Shown here: one piece after another, positions 1-10,871 of the stretch
Numbering within the stretch: the first letter of the stretch is position 1
Layout: the number at the start of each line of letters is the position of its first letter
NCBI GenBank assembly: GCA_030704615.1
Contig: CM060733.1
Location: forward strand, 60,014,001 to 60,078,000
Direction: 5' to 3'
Source: Takakia lepidozioides
Lineage: Eukaryota; Streptophyta; Takakiopsida; Takakiales; Takakiaceae
DNA length: 64,000 nt
Position numbers and translations under genes: made by a program
Notes under the pieces: model-generated
Database searches by the model: none
Seen by the model: the letters and a program-made list of their open reading frames with translations, nothing else
Told to the model about the DNA's origin: nothing

Positions 1-618
1 GAGACAAGCACACTAGGTAGGCAAGCAGACAGCTATTCACAATTTCTTTGGAAACTACAGTCTACATTTTGAGCAGCCTTGTCCAGGCATCAATTTCGGC
101 ACTCAAATTGGAATGCCAGATAATTTGCATTGATTCACATGAAGAAGACGATGGGGGTCTCCAGTCCTGGCCATTTGAGAGATGCTGCCCGTTTTGTGGG
201 GTGTTGAGTACATGTATGCTCGGACCTGCCATAGCACTTGATCGCAGTAACCCCTCACAAGGATTTTGGTTTGGTAAATATTCATGTATTTTTGACTGCT
301 TGTATACATACTAGAAACTATTAAGTTTGATTCTACAGGAGGCTGAGCTATTTTGACTTTCAGCGAGCTAATCCGGCAGCACATTTAATTTTCTTAAATG
401 ATCTGGACCACCCTGTACATTAACAGTGAATCCTGTTGGTTATGCACGAGCATACCTCAATTTTGCAACGAGTTTCAACTTGGACTGGTGGGTAAAACCC
501 ACAATCAACTCTTGGAAAAGTTGATACGCCTCAGAGGAAATGCACTCAACATGGCAAACAGTCCCAGGAATGGTGAATGAACCAAGCAGCTGAGATATGA
601 TGCAAAGACACTCTCGCT
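1..618. other. No gene recognised
   Basis: Only short open frames occur here and none resembles a known family. The minus frame that continues from the DYW fragment next door runs to about 505 without family similarity. Confidence 0.5.
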
Positions 619-1022
619 TTCACCACAAGAGCAAACCTCATCTTGAAATTGGTGAAAACAGTTTGCATCCCGTACAACGATTGCTCGCCCAACAATCTTT
701 GAGATTAACTTGGTGGTCATGTGGCAGTCACCACACACACAGGAAGGTTCTTAATAACACGGAGAGGCTCCCCACGGGCCGTGCTAATCAGCCCAAAAGC
801 AATGGCCAGCATCTCACTGTGGTGGCAAACTGAAATTTCCTTTTGCTCCTACTCCACATCATGCAATAACAAGCCTGGGTGAGGAACGCACACTGCCTCC
901 TTCATCAACTCATGAGACACTCTTGTCAGATCAGCATGTATTTCCTCAATTTGTGGATGCAATTTGTGATCTACCATGAGGGTGTGCACCCTGTTGCCAA
1001 CCTCAATGCGGCAGCGACCTGG
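619..1022 (-). pseudogene. PPR protein, E+/DYW C-terminal fragment (pseudogene)
   Basis: Read on the minus strand, this is the end of a DYW-class pentatricopeptide-repeat protein, the plant family of organellar RNA-editing factors. An E/E+ part (RIEVGNRVHTL) leads into the DYW deaminase domain. The zinc/catalytic HxE motif is visible as [14 protein letters not shown], then [13 protein letters not shown] supplies the CxxC-like cysteines, followed by [17 protein letters not shown] and CSCGE. The canonical terminal GDYW is lost: after CSCG the frame reads ESESVF and runs on. An in-frame TAG at 849-851 replaces a conserved Glu in HDVE-E-EQKE. There are no PPR repeats upstream, because homology stops at about 1022 where the NPHP4 duplicate begins. 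The fragment is therefore truncated at both ends and interrupted. Identification is firm; function is certainly lost. Confidence 0.9.
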
Positions 1023-1029
1023 CTATATT

Positions 1030-1850
1030 TCTTTTATCTTTTCCATTGCTCTGTACATGTGTTGATTGGGTTAAAGGCCTATGGCAGTGTTTGTGGTCCT
1101 TATACCCTTCATCTCATTATATTTTGTCCTCTCATGTGTAGGCCAAGATTAGTGGAGTCAGTGGACAAGGTGGGAGTTACTAATCTAATGCAAGACGTGT
1201 ATTTCCACACCAGAATCACTGCTGTGTGCTTGTCGGTGAATTTATAGCTGTTGGTAAGGGATTTGGCTTTCTATCTCCTTAGCTTCAGTTGGAGATGTCT
1301 TCCCTTGACTCTTGATCTTGATTAGCTGTTCCTTTGATAGTTGAAGGAGTATCTTTGTGTAGAAGACTTCCAATGCAATAGTCCAACCCTACCATTCCAA
1401 ATGACCTCTGGCAGGTTGTTTCCAGCCTGGCCAGGGAAGGGCTGGCTCCGTGGCCACTTGTCATCCTTGACAAACATATCCTCATTTGGTTTCTTGCTCC
1501 TCAGGAAAACGGTATGGGAGATCAAAGAACAGTGAAGTTCCGTGTCACTACGCTGGTCCCTATGCGATCCAAGTCTACATAGTTCTCAAAATTGCATGTT
1601 TTGGATGCAGACCTGCAGGGAGTGAAAGAGGTCGAAGAGCTTAGTGTAGGGTGGGCCTCCCTGCTTTTACAAAACTGACTAGAGGGCCTGTGCAGTGACT
1701 TGAGGAGATCAAGGAAGCTGCAAGCAGAGTGCATAATGATGTCCCGGACTTCGAGGAGCTTCCCAGATTTGTGCTGGTTGCTGCTGTTCTCCCCGCCCAC
1801 GGTGTGCACACACCTCCAACTCATCTTCCATTAATTTTGTGAGGACCACG
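1030..1850 (+). pseudogene. Decayed duplicate of NPHP4-like 5' exons
   Basis: This stretch repeats 30.76-31.58 kb almost base for base, introns included, so it arose by DNA duplication rather than retroposition. The exon at about 1141-1250 matches the one at 30871-30989 but has lost 7 bases (AGGATCC) after AGAATCA, which shifts the frame away from the YFHT..VVEF block. In the next exon (about 1615-1800) 4 bases are missing after GTGGGC and 3 more near the following ACA, with several substitutions in the GAGGAGATCAAGGAAGC stretch. The GT splice donor after the second exon is preserved in a degenerate form. It is a non-functional partial copy of the gene annotated at 30.9 kb. Confidence 0.85.
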
Positions 1851-2699
1851 CATAGGGAAGGGCAGCAGATGAAGATGCATTTAGCGGTTAAGAATGAGTG
1901 AACGAGGGCGGCAGCCTCAATTCACGCGTATCGGAAACGGCTAAATGCCCTTCATCAGCTGCCCTTCACCGGCGCAAAACACCAACCTGCTCCTCCATCA
2001 ATCTAGTGTCTACCTTCGTCCACGAGGCCCCCATGGCTACATGCAGATAGACCGCATACAAAGGTGATACTAACGTAAGGTCTTGAAAGCCTCCCTGCCA
2101 CACCCAAGCTTTGCAGATCCTGCTGTCATTCTATTCCAGGTAATCGTAGGGAGCGTAACCAGTTGTTAAAAATAGCTACGCAGCCAAGGGACGGAAAACG
2201 CGCTACTAATATGTCGTCCAATCAAGTGTATCGCATCCGGATCAATGTTCAGTGGGCAGCTGTCAGTACAGAATGGACTAGGTAACCGGCGAGAGCTGGC
2301 CGGTTACAGGTAATAGCTATCACGGGTCACCGGTCAGGTCGAGCCGGTTACCGGACATAGCGGGAGCGTCAAGCTGACTGGCTAATGACCGGTTACATGG
2401 GAGGTACCTTGGGGTTGGGAGGTAGGTAGATAAGTCGGTTGCTCTCTTTCTTGTTAGAATTCGTGTTTATGTTTTGTTTATCTCTGCTGTTTCTAGTGCG
2501 CGTTTGAGCGAGTTTTAATTCTCAGATGGAGGTTATATATGTATTTAGAGTAGTCAGATGTAGGTATTTCGATTTCTGCACACTAGTTCAATTCTGAACC
2601 ATTTAAGCTATACTAGCCACATGTCACATCTGAAGTGCAACAGGTGTCGTGACGTGTCGCTTGCGTAGTGGTGCATGTGTTCCTCTAAAGCCTCTCCAT
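1851..2699. other. Intergenic, no gene seen
   Basis: No convincing coding frame. At about 2280-2400 the short string CCGGTTAC recurs several times in both orientations, giving a small cluster of imperfect inverted repeats of unknown meaning. Confidence 0.5.
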
Positions 2700-2953
2700 G
2701 TAGGCAACGCTCATCAGACAATGTAGTCATATAGTTAGTCGTATGTAAGTCATAGAGTTGTCACTACATCACTATCTTATGCATGACTCCAGGTGCCACG
2801 CACGCAGTCACGGCTATGACTTGCAAAATGCAGTCCTAAAGACTAGTCGCTATGACAGGGTTTTTTTCACTATAGAGTGAAGTAGTCATGAACGCATATA
2901 GGACTGAAAAAATAGTCATATGTGCAGTCATAAAAACACTCATCTGTTGTAGT
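2700..2953. mobile_element. Non-autonomous DNA-transposon end with AGTCATA subterminal repeats (CACTA-like)
   Basis: The heptamer AGTCATA and its variants occur repeatedly in both orientations, and the segment ends in CTGTTGTAGTG, which read on the other strand begins CACTACAACAG. A CACTA start followed by clustered short subterminal repeats is typical of CACTA (En/Spm) ends. No matching left CACTA terminus was found, so this may be one end only. A second related segment lies at 6365-6682 in the same orientation. Confidence 0.5.
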
Positions 2954-3325
2954 GATATTTAGCAGACACTCATACCTTAGCAGACAATCTGGACTTCAGC
3001 AGACAAAAACATTTCAGAAGACCTAATTATGGACATATACAGTCTGGTGAAGTCTTCCACAGATGAGCAGACTACGCGACAACACAAAAAATAGGTCTGT
3101 CGGCTTCAGCACAAGTCGGTTCATACGGGAGCTAACTGCTATGCAGCAAAACACACACGATCCATTGGGCATTCGGAGCTCTATTGACCATTCAGCAGAC
3201 CACAAGACTCAGCAGACCATGGCAATGAGCAGACCACTGCCTTTAGCAGACTCCAGAGACTGGGGTAGAATAAGTAAGAGACCGAACTATGGACGTGCAT
3301 AGTCTGCTGAAGTTCAGCAGACTAA
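2954..3325. repeat. Dispersed GCAGAC heptamer array (first block)
   Basis: AGCAGAC(T/C) recurs every 15-40 bases through this block, mostly in the GCAGAC orientation but with GTCTGCTGAAG paired against TTCAGCAGAC at 3301-3323. It starts directly after the CACTA-like end. The same motif dominates 6.7-11.9 kb. Confidence 0.75.
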
Positions 3326-3795
3326 TCGACAGTAGTCCCAAAAAAATGCATAAAATTGCAGGAATGGTTTGATAGCATTACCTCGTCAAGTATGTTGCCC
3401 GCATCGCCATCATGCATGGCATTCAACCACTTTTCTTCGGCTTCCCGAATACTTGATGTTATCCGTCTTGTCTGCACATATCTGAAGAAAAAGGGGAAGA
3501 ACTGCGGATCGTCTTGGGGTGGGCAGACTGGTGGGAGAACGCCAAACCAAAATAGGTGCAACGTTCCCGGGCAGGCTGGACCCGTAGACTTGTGGGTGGT
3601 CTTTTCAGGTCCCATATCTTCGGTATGCCCAACCCGCAGACCAGGCTGCTGGTCTCCTGGGCGGTGTGGGCAAGAGAGGTGTTGTCGTCCAGGCTGTCTA
3701 TGAGCATGTCCAAGTTTGTCCTCTCAGATAAGGCAATATCCACTGCACTGGACAGTGGACCTTGCCCTTCGAAGTCATTATTTCGGATGATGTGA
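3326..3795 (-). other. Unassigned coding-like segment, frameshifted
   Basis: Two overlapping minus-strand open frames (3322-3615 and 3459-3743) look like one reading frame broken by a shift. One gives ERTNLDMLIDSLDDNTSLAH, the other gives REAEEKWLNAMHDGDAGNIL. I do not recognise a family. The flanking transposon-type repeats suggest transposon-borne coding sequence. Confidence 0.3.
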
Positions 3796-4188
3796 CATAA
3801 TATATGACTAGCATGTTTATGCCACGTGTCATCAAGAATGTCTCTGAAAATAATTTAATAGTTATATTTGTAATTTTAAATTCTTAAATTTATATTTTAT
3901 TTTTGAAAACAGGGGATAGCAGCTTGGAATTTTTTATTAAATGGTATTAATGTTTAATTTAATAATGTAGATTAAACAAACTTCAAAATAGACTTGCATA
4001 CTGACATTCAAAAATCCAAATGAGCCCTGTCCCAATGGACACCTCAAAGGCCACAAGGTCCAAAAATCCATGCCTGAAAAGGTCCAGTAAGCAAAAATAA
4101 GCAAGCCCACACATGGGCTGAATTGTTGTAATACTAGTTTGTTCTGGTGCTACTAGAATCAAGGACCCTGTTAAACAGTGCAATACTT
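3796..4188. other. AT-rich spacer
   Basis: AT-rich with homopolymer runs at 3840-3970. No gene or structured repeat seen. Confidence 0.5.
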
Positions 4189-4430
4189 ACGGCCGATTTG
4201 ATAAGAGGGAAAAACAGGGTGAAATGTGTTGAAGAAGGTGCCTTGATTAACAGTGCCTGATTTGATCAATTGTGCCGCTACTGCTGCGGCTTCCAGTTGA
4301 CCATCTACCCATGCAGGTTTCTTGTACCTATCCTTCCACAGGGAATCATAGGTAATATGGAGCTTGAAATCCGGCCCTCTTGAATGAATGTGGACCCACA
4401 CATCTATCCCTGCTCCTTCAGCTATCCATG
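4189..4430 (-). repeat. Direct repeat copy 1 (open on minus strand)
   Basis: About 240 bp that recur at 5287-5526 with few differences. The opening words are GATAAGAGGGAAAAACAGGG and the end lies near CCTGCTCCTTCAGCTATCC. On the minus strand both copies encode the same peptide stretch (DFKLHITYDSLWKD, then WVDGQLEAAA), so the family may derive from coding sequence that I cannot identify. Confidence 0.8.
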
Positions 4431-5286
4431 CCCATGCACAAATCATGCATATATCCTCGCCTTGCTGCTAGCAACTGACAATGACAGCCAAGTTCTATGA
4501 CCCAAACCCAGAGTGAGCACAATGGCTTTGTAAGGCCAATGCTACAGGGCATATTCAATACTACAATGAGGATACGCAAGCAGCAGATACCATGTGCAAA
4601 TAAAAAAACAACAAAGGTGGTGAAGGTGTGCAACCTGCCAAAGAGATGGCGGAGTTGAGGAAGGATGAAGCAACTACAGACATTGCGAAATGCTCTGATG
4701 CGGGCAGAAGGGAAGACCCAGGCCCTGTCGGGGTTCAGCTGGCAAAAGAACAAGCTGCTGACAGCAACAACATGGAAGCAGAGTGGATACAAGTTGATTT
4801 TGACAAACCTGAGTCCATCAGACAAGGCATTAGAAGGCCCAAACAAAGAACACTGTCTAAAATCTGTAATAACATGAGACACAGTCGTCAAACACTAACC
4901 CAACATGGGTCTTGGCAAACTTTCAGCAAAGTTGAAACAATCACAGAAGCAAAAAAAAGGGTAGGACCTCAAGGGAAGATGTATGGAGTACCTTTTGCAG
5001 TGATCAATGAGTACGTGGAAGGAGGAGAAGCTTACCCATTGTCAAGCACGGAGTACATGATGCAACCAACAGCACAAGTATCACATCGAGGATTTAGGGC
5101 AAAAACATGGATTTGGTGAAGAAGAATGCATTGGCATGGACAACATCTACAGCTCAGCAGGGTTTGAGCGCCAACCAGAGATATTCATGGGAGAGGGTGA
5201 CAAAAGCGAGGAAGAAGCCAAAACACAAAGCCTTGACGCATTCACTGAAGACTGGGCAGACAAACAGATAAAAGAAGACAGTTCGC
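4431..5286 (+). other. Unassigned open frame between the two direct repeats
   Basis: A 163-codon plus-strand frame (4628-5119) lies between the direct repeats and is rich in charged residues. A second overlapping frame contains SGFSWQKNKLLTATTWKQSG. Neither resembles a family I know. The placement between direct repeats suggests a mobile or duplicated unit. Confidence 0.25.
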
Positions 5287-5526
5287 AAGAAACGGATAAG
5301 AGGGAAAAACAGGGTGAAATGTGCTGAAGGAGGTGCCTTCAGTAGACGTGCTTGACCTTATCAATTGTGCCGCTGTTGCTGCCGCTTCCAGTTGACCATC
5401 TACCCATGTAGGTTTCTTGTAGCTATCCTTCCACAGGGAATCATAGGTAATGTGGAGCTTGAAATCCAGCCCTCTTGGATGAATCTGGACCCACACTCTA
5501 TCCCTGCTCCTTCAGCTATCCATGCC
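5287..5526 (-). repeat. Direct repeat copy 2
   Basis: Second copy of the 4189-4430 repeat in the same orientation, with scattered substitutions and a short length difference after the GAAGGTGCC motif. A third, shorter and more degenerate copy of the left end occurs at about 5846-5900 (GAGAGGGCAACACAGG..AAGAAGGTACC). Confidence 0.8.
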
Positions 5527-6364
5527 TCTGACAACCTAGAATTCTACCAGCAAACACCCCAACCATACTGGTGTGGAGTTCTTCCCCAAAACACCCCAAC
5601 CCTACTTATCACAATCTGAAATGCATCTGCTTCTCTCTGTAGTCCAACAGGCATTCGCATTTTTATCTCCATTGTCCCACCATTGACTAGGGTCGGAAAG
5701 TGTTCACCCCAAAGCTTCTCCTCACCTCTATTATATGTTTTTGGATACTTCCATGCTGCCACACTGGCAGTAACTTGCCAAAGTCACTCCAAACCACCAC
5801 AGATCTACCCACAACCTAACTTACAAAATTCAATATGCATGTTGCGGCCGAGTCTGATGAGAGGGCAACACAGGCTGAAATAGGTTGAAGAAGAAGGTAC
5901 CCTACCACATTGTCCTTGACCTGTCCTGACCCATGGAGGATTTGACCGACCATCAACCTAAAAGGAGACCTCTTGTGTGTGCTGCTTGTGTCTGTAGTCA
6001 GGTAATGTCGGATTGGTCTGTGAGATCGAACCACTACGACGTAGCTGAGTAGTCAGAGATTGAAACACGCATGCTAAGACCAAGCTGACTCTCCCAAGAA
6101 CGGCGAGCTCGCTTCTCCTCGTCTCGTCTCCTCCTCCTCTTCTCCTTCGTGCATCATTTGCTCAACGCCTCCATCCCACGCCCCTGCATATCCTGCTATC
6201 ATCGCGTTCCATCCCTCGGCTATGTGGTGTGGCGCAGGAGACAAAAAAACGCCAAGTCCCAGCCCTCATTTCTGTTCACGATTACCCTAATGGGCAACCT
6301 TATTAGCAATTTTTTAATTTTTTTAAACCTAATGGACAACCTTATTTGCATTATATGTGCCTTC
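5527..6364. other. No gene recognised
   Basis: Apart from the partial third repeat copy near 5.85 kb, nothing recognisable is seen. A C/T-rich stretch lies at 6110-6150. Confidence 0.5.
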
Positions 6365-6682
6365 AAAATGACACGTGTAGTGATGTAGTCGTATAAATAG
6401 AGCTGTGAAACCATCTTCAGTCATGGAGTCATAAGATTCCATGAAACGTCGTCCACGTGTAGTCAAACATATCACACTAGTCATATAAACCATCCCTGTC
6501 ATCATGGTCAACAATGTTTTACCAATGCTCCCTAACTTTCCGGAGTCATGTAGTGATATCCATTACTACAAAGTCATAAAACTATGACTGCAATGCATTT
6601 CAGCGCTCTGTAGTCATCTACTTAGTGCAGTTTTTATGACTCCGCCAAAACCGTAGTCCTAAAAACGCTCATCTCTTGTAAT
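6365..6682. mobile_element. Second AGTCATA-type transposon end (CACTA-like)
   Basis: AGTCATA/AGTCGTA repeats cluster as at 2.7-2.95 kb. The right end reads CGCTCATCTCTTGTAATG, cognate to ACTCATCTGTTGTAGTG of the first copy but with the terminal TAGTG decayed to TAATG. It is again followed directly by a GTCTGC array. Confidence 0.5.
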
Positions 6683-6840
6683 GTATCATGGTCTGCTGAG
6701 TATTGTGGTCTGCTGAATGTGGATTGTGGGCTGCTGATGGTTTGTTGATTGTCTACTGAGTGTCAATAAATTCAGTCAGTCCAATGGATCCGGTCTGTCC
6801 GATGAAGCTCATTTGTCTTTTGTTGTACACTGCTCAGTCT

Positions 6841-7011
6841 ATTCGCAAAGTCATATTAACTTGGCGGACGCCACGTCAGGAACCTCCTTTGCAAGTGCGT
6901 GAGGTGCGGCTTGTAGTGCAGCGGGTTCGCGAGTACATTTTGATGAAATACCCCGGATCAGCAACCGCCATAGACGAACTTGACATGGAGTTGGCAGGTC
7001 CCCTCCAGTAG
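6841..7011 (+). other. Unassigned coding-like segment
   Basis: The plus frame LTWRTPRQEPPLQVREVRLV continues to ELDMELAGPLQ and stops exactly at the beginning of the 7.0 kb GCAGAC block. No family is recognised. It may be an exon of a transposon-borne gene. Confidence 0.3.
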
Positions 7012-7230
7012 ACCGCTGACTTCATCACTCCTCAGGAGACCACAGCATACCACAACAGACCTCAAGAGACCCCAGCAGACCTCATCACACCAAACCATAG
7101 TGAAGCACACGCCAGCAATCATGAGCAGGACTCCTCGCACCTGGGCAGACCGAACCACACCTCAACAGACCTCATACTCGAGACTGGGCCAATTGGACAG
7201 GGTGAAGACTATGCCCATTTCCCCTCCACT

Positions 7231-7491
7231 GTGGGCATTTTTGGGGTGTGGAGATTGCCGTTACCGGTGGCGCCGAAGAACACAGAAGATCCTACACTTC
7301 CCCCCTTCAGGATTGATGACACAAGTGCCCATGTGGACTGGTACAGTGACCTGCACCACATTGTAACGGGCCGGAGGTGGCCCTTTGTCCCTTATCTCTA
7401 TTCCATGGAGTATACTGACCGGAAGATAGCCAACCATCGTTCTGGAGCAAGCATCGACCGGAATCAGTTTTGTTGTTTCTTCTTTGAGTGA
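7231..7491 (+). other. Unassigned coding-like segment
   Basis: Plus frame with an aromatic-rich stretch (HVDWYSDLHHIVTGRRW, then YLYSMEYTDRKIAN). A further open stretch in another frame follows at about 7510-7740 (FTSYKKLLKDLPTLRQDF). No family recognised; the frame is broken between the two. Confidence 0.3.
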
Positions 7492-7807
7492 AGTAAATGA
7501 ACCGCCACTCCTTGTTCAGCTCCTCCTTATGGATGACCCTCGCCCGGAGGAGGTGCGGCATATGGCTATGGCACACCCAACGTTCGGTGTCCGCAAGAAG
7601 CACTTGTTCGCAGTGACTGCGGTCCACTTCGACCGGATGGCATCATCGTTCCTGTAGCATCGGTGGATGCAGTTTGGAAATTTCACATCATACAAGAAGT
7701 TGCTGAAGGACTTGCCCACTCTTCGGCAAGACTTCCTACATGGATCATAGGCAGGAGAGTCTGTTACAGACGGATCACAAGCACGAGAGTCTGTTGTAGA
7801 TGAGGCT

Positions 7808-8596
7808 ATGTTGTGGTTCTCGTATGTAATGGAGCGTGCTGTCTTTGACATTGTCTTGCTCAAACCAGACGTGTTCAGAGTATTGTGGTCTAGCTCGCCG
7901 CATCACGGCCGCAGTTCCGCGCTTGCCCACCTTGATTCCGCACTGTTGGACCGCCAAATTAAGGACATCGGACTCGTTGGAAATCTACTAGAAGGTACTC
8001 GTGCGCTGCTCTATCTCATTCACTGCCCCCCCCCCCCCGCCAATCCTCCACCGCATTTGTTTATATCGGTTTTTGTGTTCCATGCAGGGCGGACAGCGGG
8101 ACCTGGAAATCGCATGCTGAGTGCTTTCGACTCCCTTGCCAGGGCTGCTAGAGAGGTTGTCCTGGCTGTGCAGGGTCATGAAAACCAAGGGACTGTCCGT
8201 AAGGCTGGCCAGGTCCGGCAGGCTGGGGGGAGGTCTCAGGGGACTGCCGGGGATTTTCAGCCGACTGGTATGCAGACTCAGCAGACTAGTTTGGAGTCTC
8301 AGCAGACTGGTATGGAAATTGAGCAGACAAGACATGTCATGGAGCAGACTGCCTTGGGAAATCAGCAGACTACCGTGGAGTCTCGAGACGCCTGTGACCA
8401 GGAGACTTGCAAACAGACTGAACAGAAGACTCAGGATGACACTGAAAAGGACACTCCCATTGCGAAACAGCATTGCCAGAAGACCCAGAAGACCTCACAG
8501 CAGATCTCAGTGGAGTTTGCTGAACAGTACCCTCCACAAACTGTCCTCCACGACTTGCCCACAACATTTGTTACTGAGTCTGTTATAACGGGATAG
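7808..8596 (+). other. Open frame running into the heptamer array (QQT repeats)
   Basis: A 262-codon frame. The first half (ERAVFDIVLLKPDVFRVLWS, then DSALLDRQIKDIGLVGNLLE) looks like ordinary protein. It crosses a poly-C run at about 8024-8038. The second half is the translated GCAGACT array, giving repeated QQT/EQT words. I infer that the second half is open by chance of the repeat period and is not necessarily expressed. Confidence 0.3.
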
Positions 8597-8640
8597 TGGC
8601 ACATTCAACAGCCTAACCAACAGTGGAGGTCTGAGCATTT

Positions 8641-8905
8641 GATCCAATTGAAACGGACATCATCTGCCCAACGTCCCAACTTCTTAATGTCTGCCAACCC
8701 TTTGTCAACGGTGCTAGAATCGATTTTTCCCCGTCGGATAAGTTCACCCACACACTTTGGCCCACACGATGTAACTATGACCTCGGTAAATCCTCAGTAT
8801 TTATCATCCCGTATGACTTTTGAGCTTAGCCCTGTCTTTGTTCGTTCACTGGCGAGAGTCATCGATGAATTTGAAGTGACGGAACCCAACCTGTTAGACC
8901 AATAA
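8641..8905 (+). other. Unassigned coding-like segment
   Basis: Plus frame between two heptamer blocks, with FGPHDVTMTSVNPQYLSSR and then FELSPVFVRSLARVIDEF. Free of the GCAGACT motif. No family recognised. Confidence 0.25.
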
Positions 8906-10723
8906 ACCGCATTCATAGACCTACAGCAGAATCCGATGAGGAATTCAAGAAAACCACACCCCAGCCCTACATGTCCTGACTTTGCACCCTTCCACCGCTT
9001 TCACACCAAGTATGTTCTGTCAGCAGACCCTCAAAACTTACGTGATGGTGAAATGATAGTCTGCTGGGTGCGCCTACAAGGACCAGAACCACCGTATATG
9101 CACAGCATGACAAGCCAGCCAGACTGACAAAATGCCAATGGGAGTGCACAGACGACCAGAGAGAGGAGGCCTACCTGGACACTGTAGAGTACACTGGCCA
9201 GGAGACTGTCCAGCAGACTAGGCAGGAGACTGCCGTGGGTGCAGATTGCATTGCATTGTTCCGGGAGTCTGCCCATGACATTGCCCCCCCGGAGATGCAG
9301 ATAACTCCCCATGCCCACAGAGTCATGAGTCTGCTCCTACGTCTGAGAATCTCTTCCACCAGACTCCACATTACTCCGCCCAAGAGACTACACACAGGTC
9401 TGCTCAGACGAAGTTCACAAGACTCTGGTCAGCAGACAGCACAAGACTCCGCCGAGGGGTGACTGCCCCTGCTTAGAGAGTCTGCCGGAAGACTGCAAAG
9501 ACTTTGCCCACCCGACGCACATGAGTCTGCCCAGGTGACTGCAGCAGCAGACCCGTCCCACCCAACTGCGCTGAGTCTGCCCAGGAGACTGAAGAAGCGG
9601 CCCTGCCCACCGGACACTGCGCATGAGTCTATCCGGTTGACTTCAGAGACACACCCCAACAGACTGCAGCAAAACAATTCCCAGCAGACTGTAGCAGACC
9701 ATCTCCAACAGAACTGAACAGATGACTGCACTTGAGTTTTCCAAGGAGACTTCTTCAAAGCATGTCCATCAGAATGCTATACAGCCCGCCCAGGAGAGTT
9801 TCAATGAGGCGACAATTGAGGACGCCGCAAGCAGACTTTGCCTTCGCCATCTCCATCTGCTCCTGCTCCTGCCAATGTTGGGTCAACAACAAAGACAGGC
9901 GGTCTGCTCACACCGCCTAATTCTCATGTTAGTTCAACGCATGCCATTCGTGAGGCTGCGAGGACTGGACCGGGCAAGTGTCAACCAAACCGAATGACAC
10001 TCTTCTGCTGTGCAGCAGAGCTGCAATATTGCGGCAGTTTGGGCAAGTCGTCCCAAGCTTGCGGTAGAGAACGCTCCGTCGAGCAGAAAGAGGAAAAGCC
10101 AAAAAACGTCCGGTCCATTGAGGCGGGTCAAGGAGACTGGAGAGGGTCATGTTCAAAAGAGACCAGCCAGGAAAGGCAAGTCAGATGTGTTGATGAACAA
10201 GGACCGCCGATGTGTTTGGACATGGAAATGCGGTGGCAGAGTACTGCGTCAAAGAAGTAAGTCGTATGTGTCTGGTGCTCGGTCGCATTCTTTAAAGTTG
10301 CCTTGTAGGTATGTATTATGGCAGTCTACTGGCTTCTTGTCTGCAGTCTTGTAAGGCGTGTACTCGGTCTGTTGTGACTGTGCCCCACAGTTGTGTTTGT
10401 CGACTTTATCGATTGTCAGGTCTGTGGTTTCGGTTGCTGTTGTGACAATGCAGTCCACTGGCCGATTGTCGGGTCTGTTGGTCGGTCGCTAAGAGTCTCC
10501 CTTGACTTTGGTTTCTGGACTTATGGTAATTCAGTTCCCCTTCATCGGTCTGCTAAGACTATGCTGCAGCAGACTGATGTTTTGGACATTATGGAATGAG
10601 TGATGTCTTGGTGGGGTCTGATTGTATGTGCAGGATTGAAAGTCGTTTCCGATGATTGATGTCCATACATGTAGCTGCTGGGAATAGCATGGTGTATTTT
10701 TCGAAGGAGACTCGCGGGTTCCG

Positions 10724-10871
10724 ATGTGGCATTAGCACCGGACGACATGAAAGCACTGAACGTTGAGTCGGAGTGCTCGGACAGATTTTGGATGGCTGAT
10801 GTCGTTGTTCGAGAACACCCTAGACTCGAGGACGTATGGCATTGTCGCTCTTTTGCCAACGTCGACGTGGT
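10724..10871 (+). other. Exon-like segment with splice donor
   Basis: The plus frame containing DDMKALNVESECSDRFWMAD continues through REHPRLEDVWHCRSFANVDV and ends at a plausible donor GTATGTTTTCC. It is motif-free although flanked on both sides by GTCTGC-rich DNA, so the array would lie in introns of whatever gene this belonged to. Family unknown. Confidence 0.35.

Noticed and set aside
8121-8588. Second repetitive open frame (SRLVW-type repeats) on the plus strand
   Set aside because: It is the GCAGACT array read in another frame; periodic DNA stays open in more than one frame.
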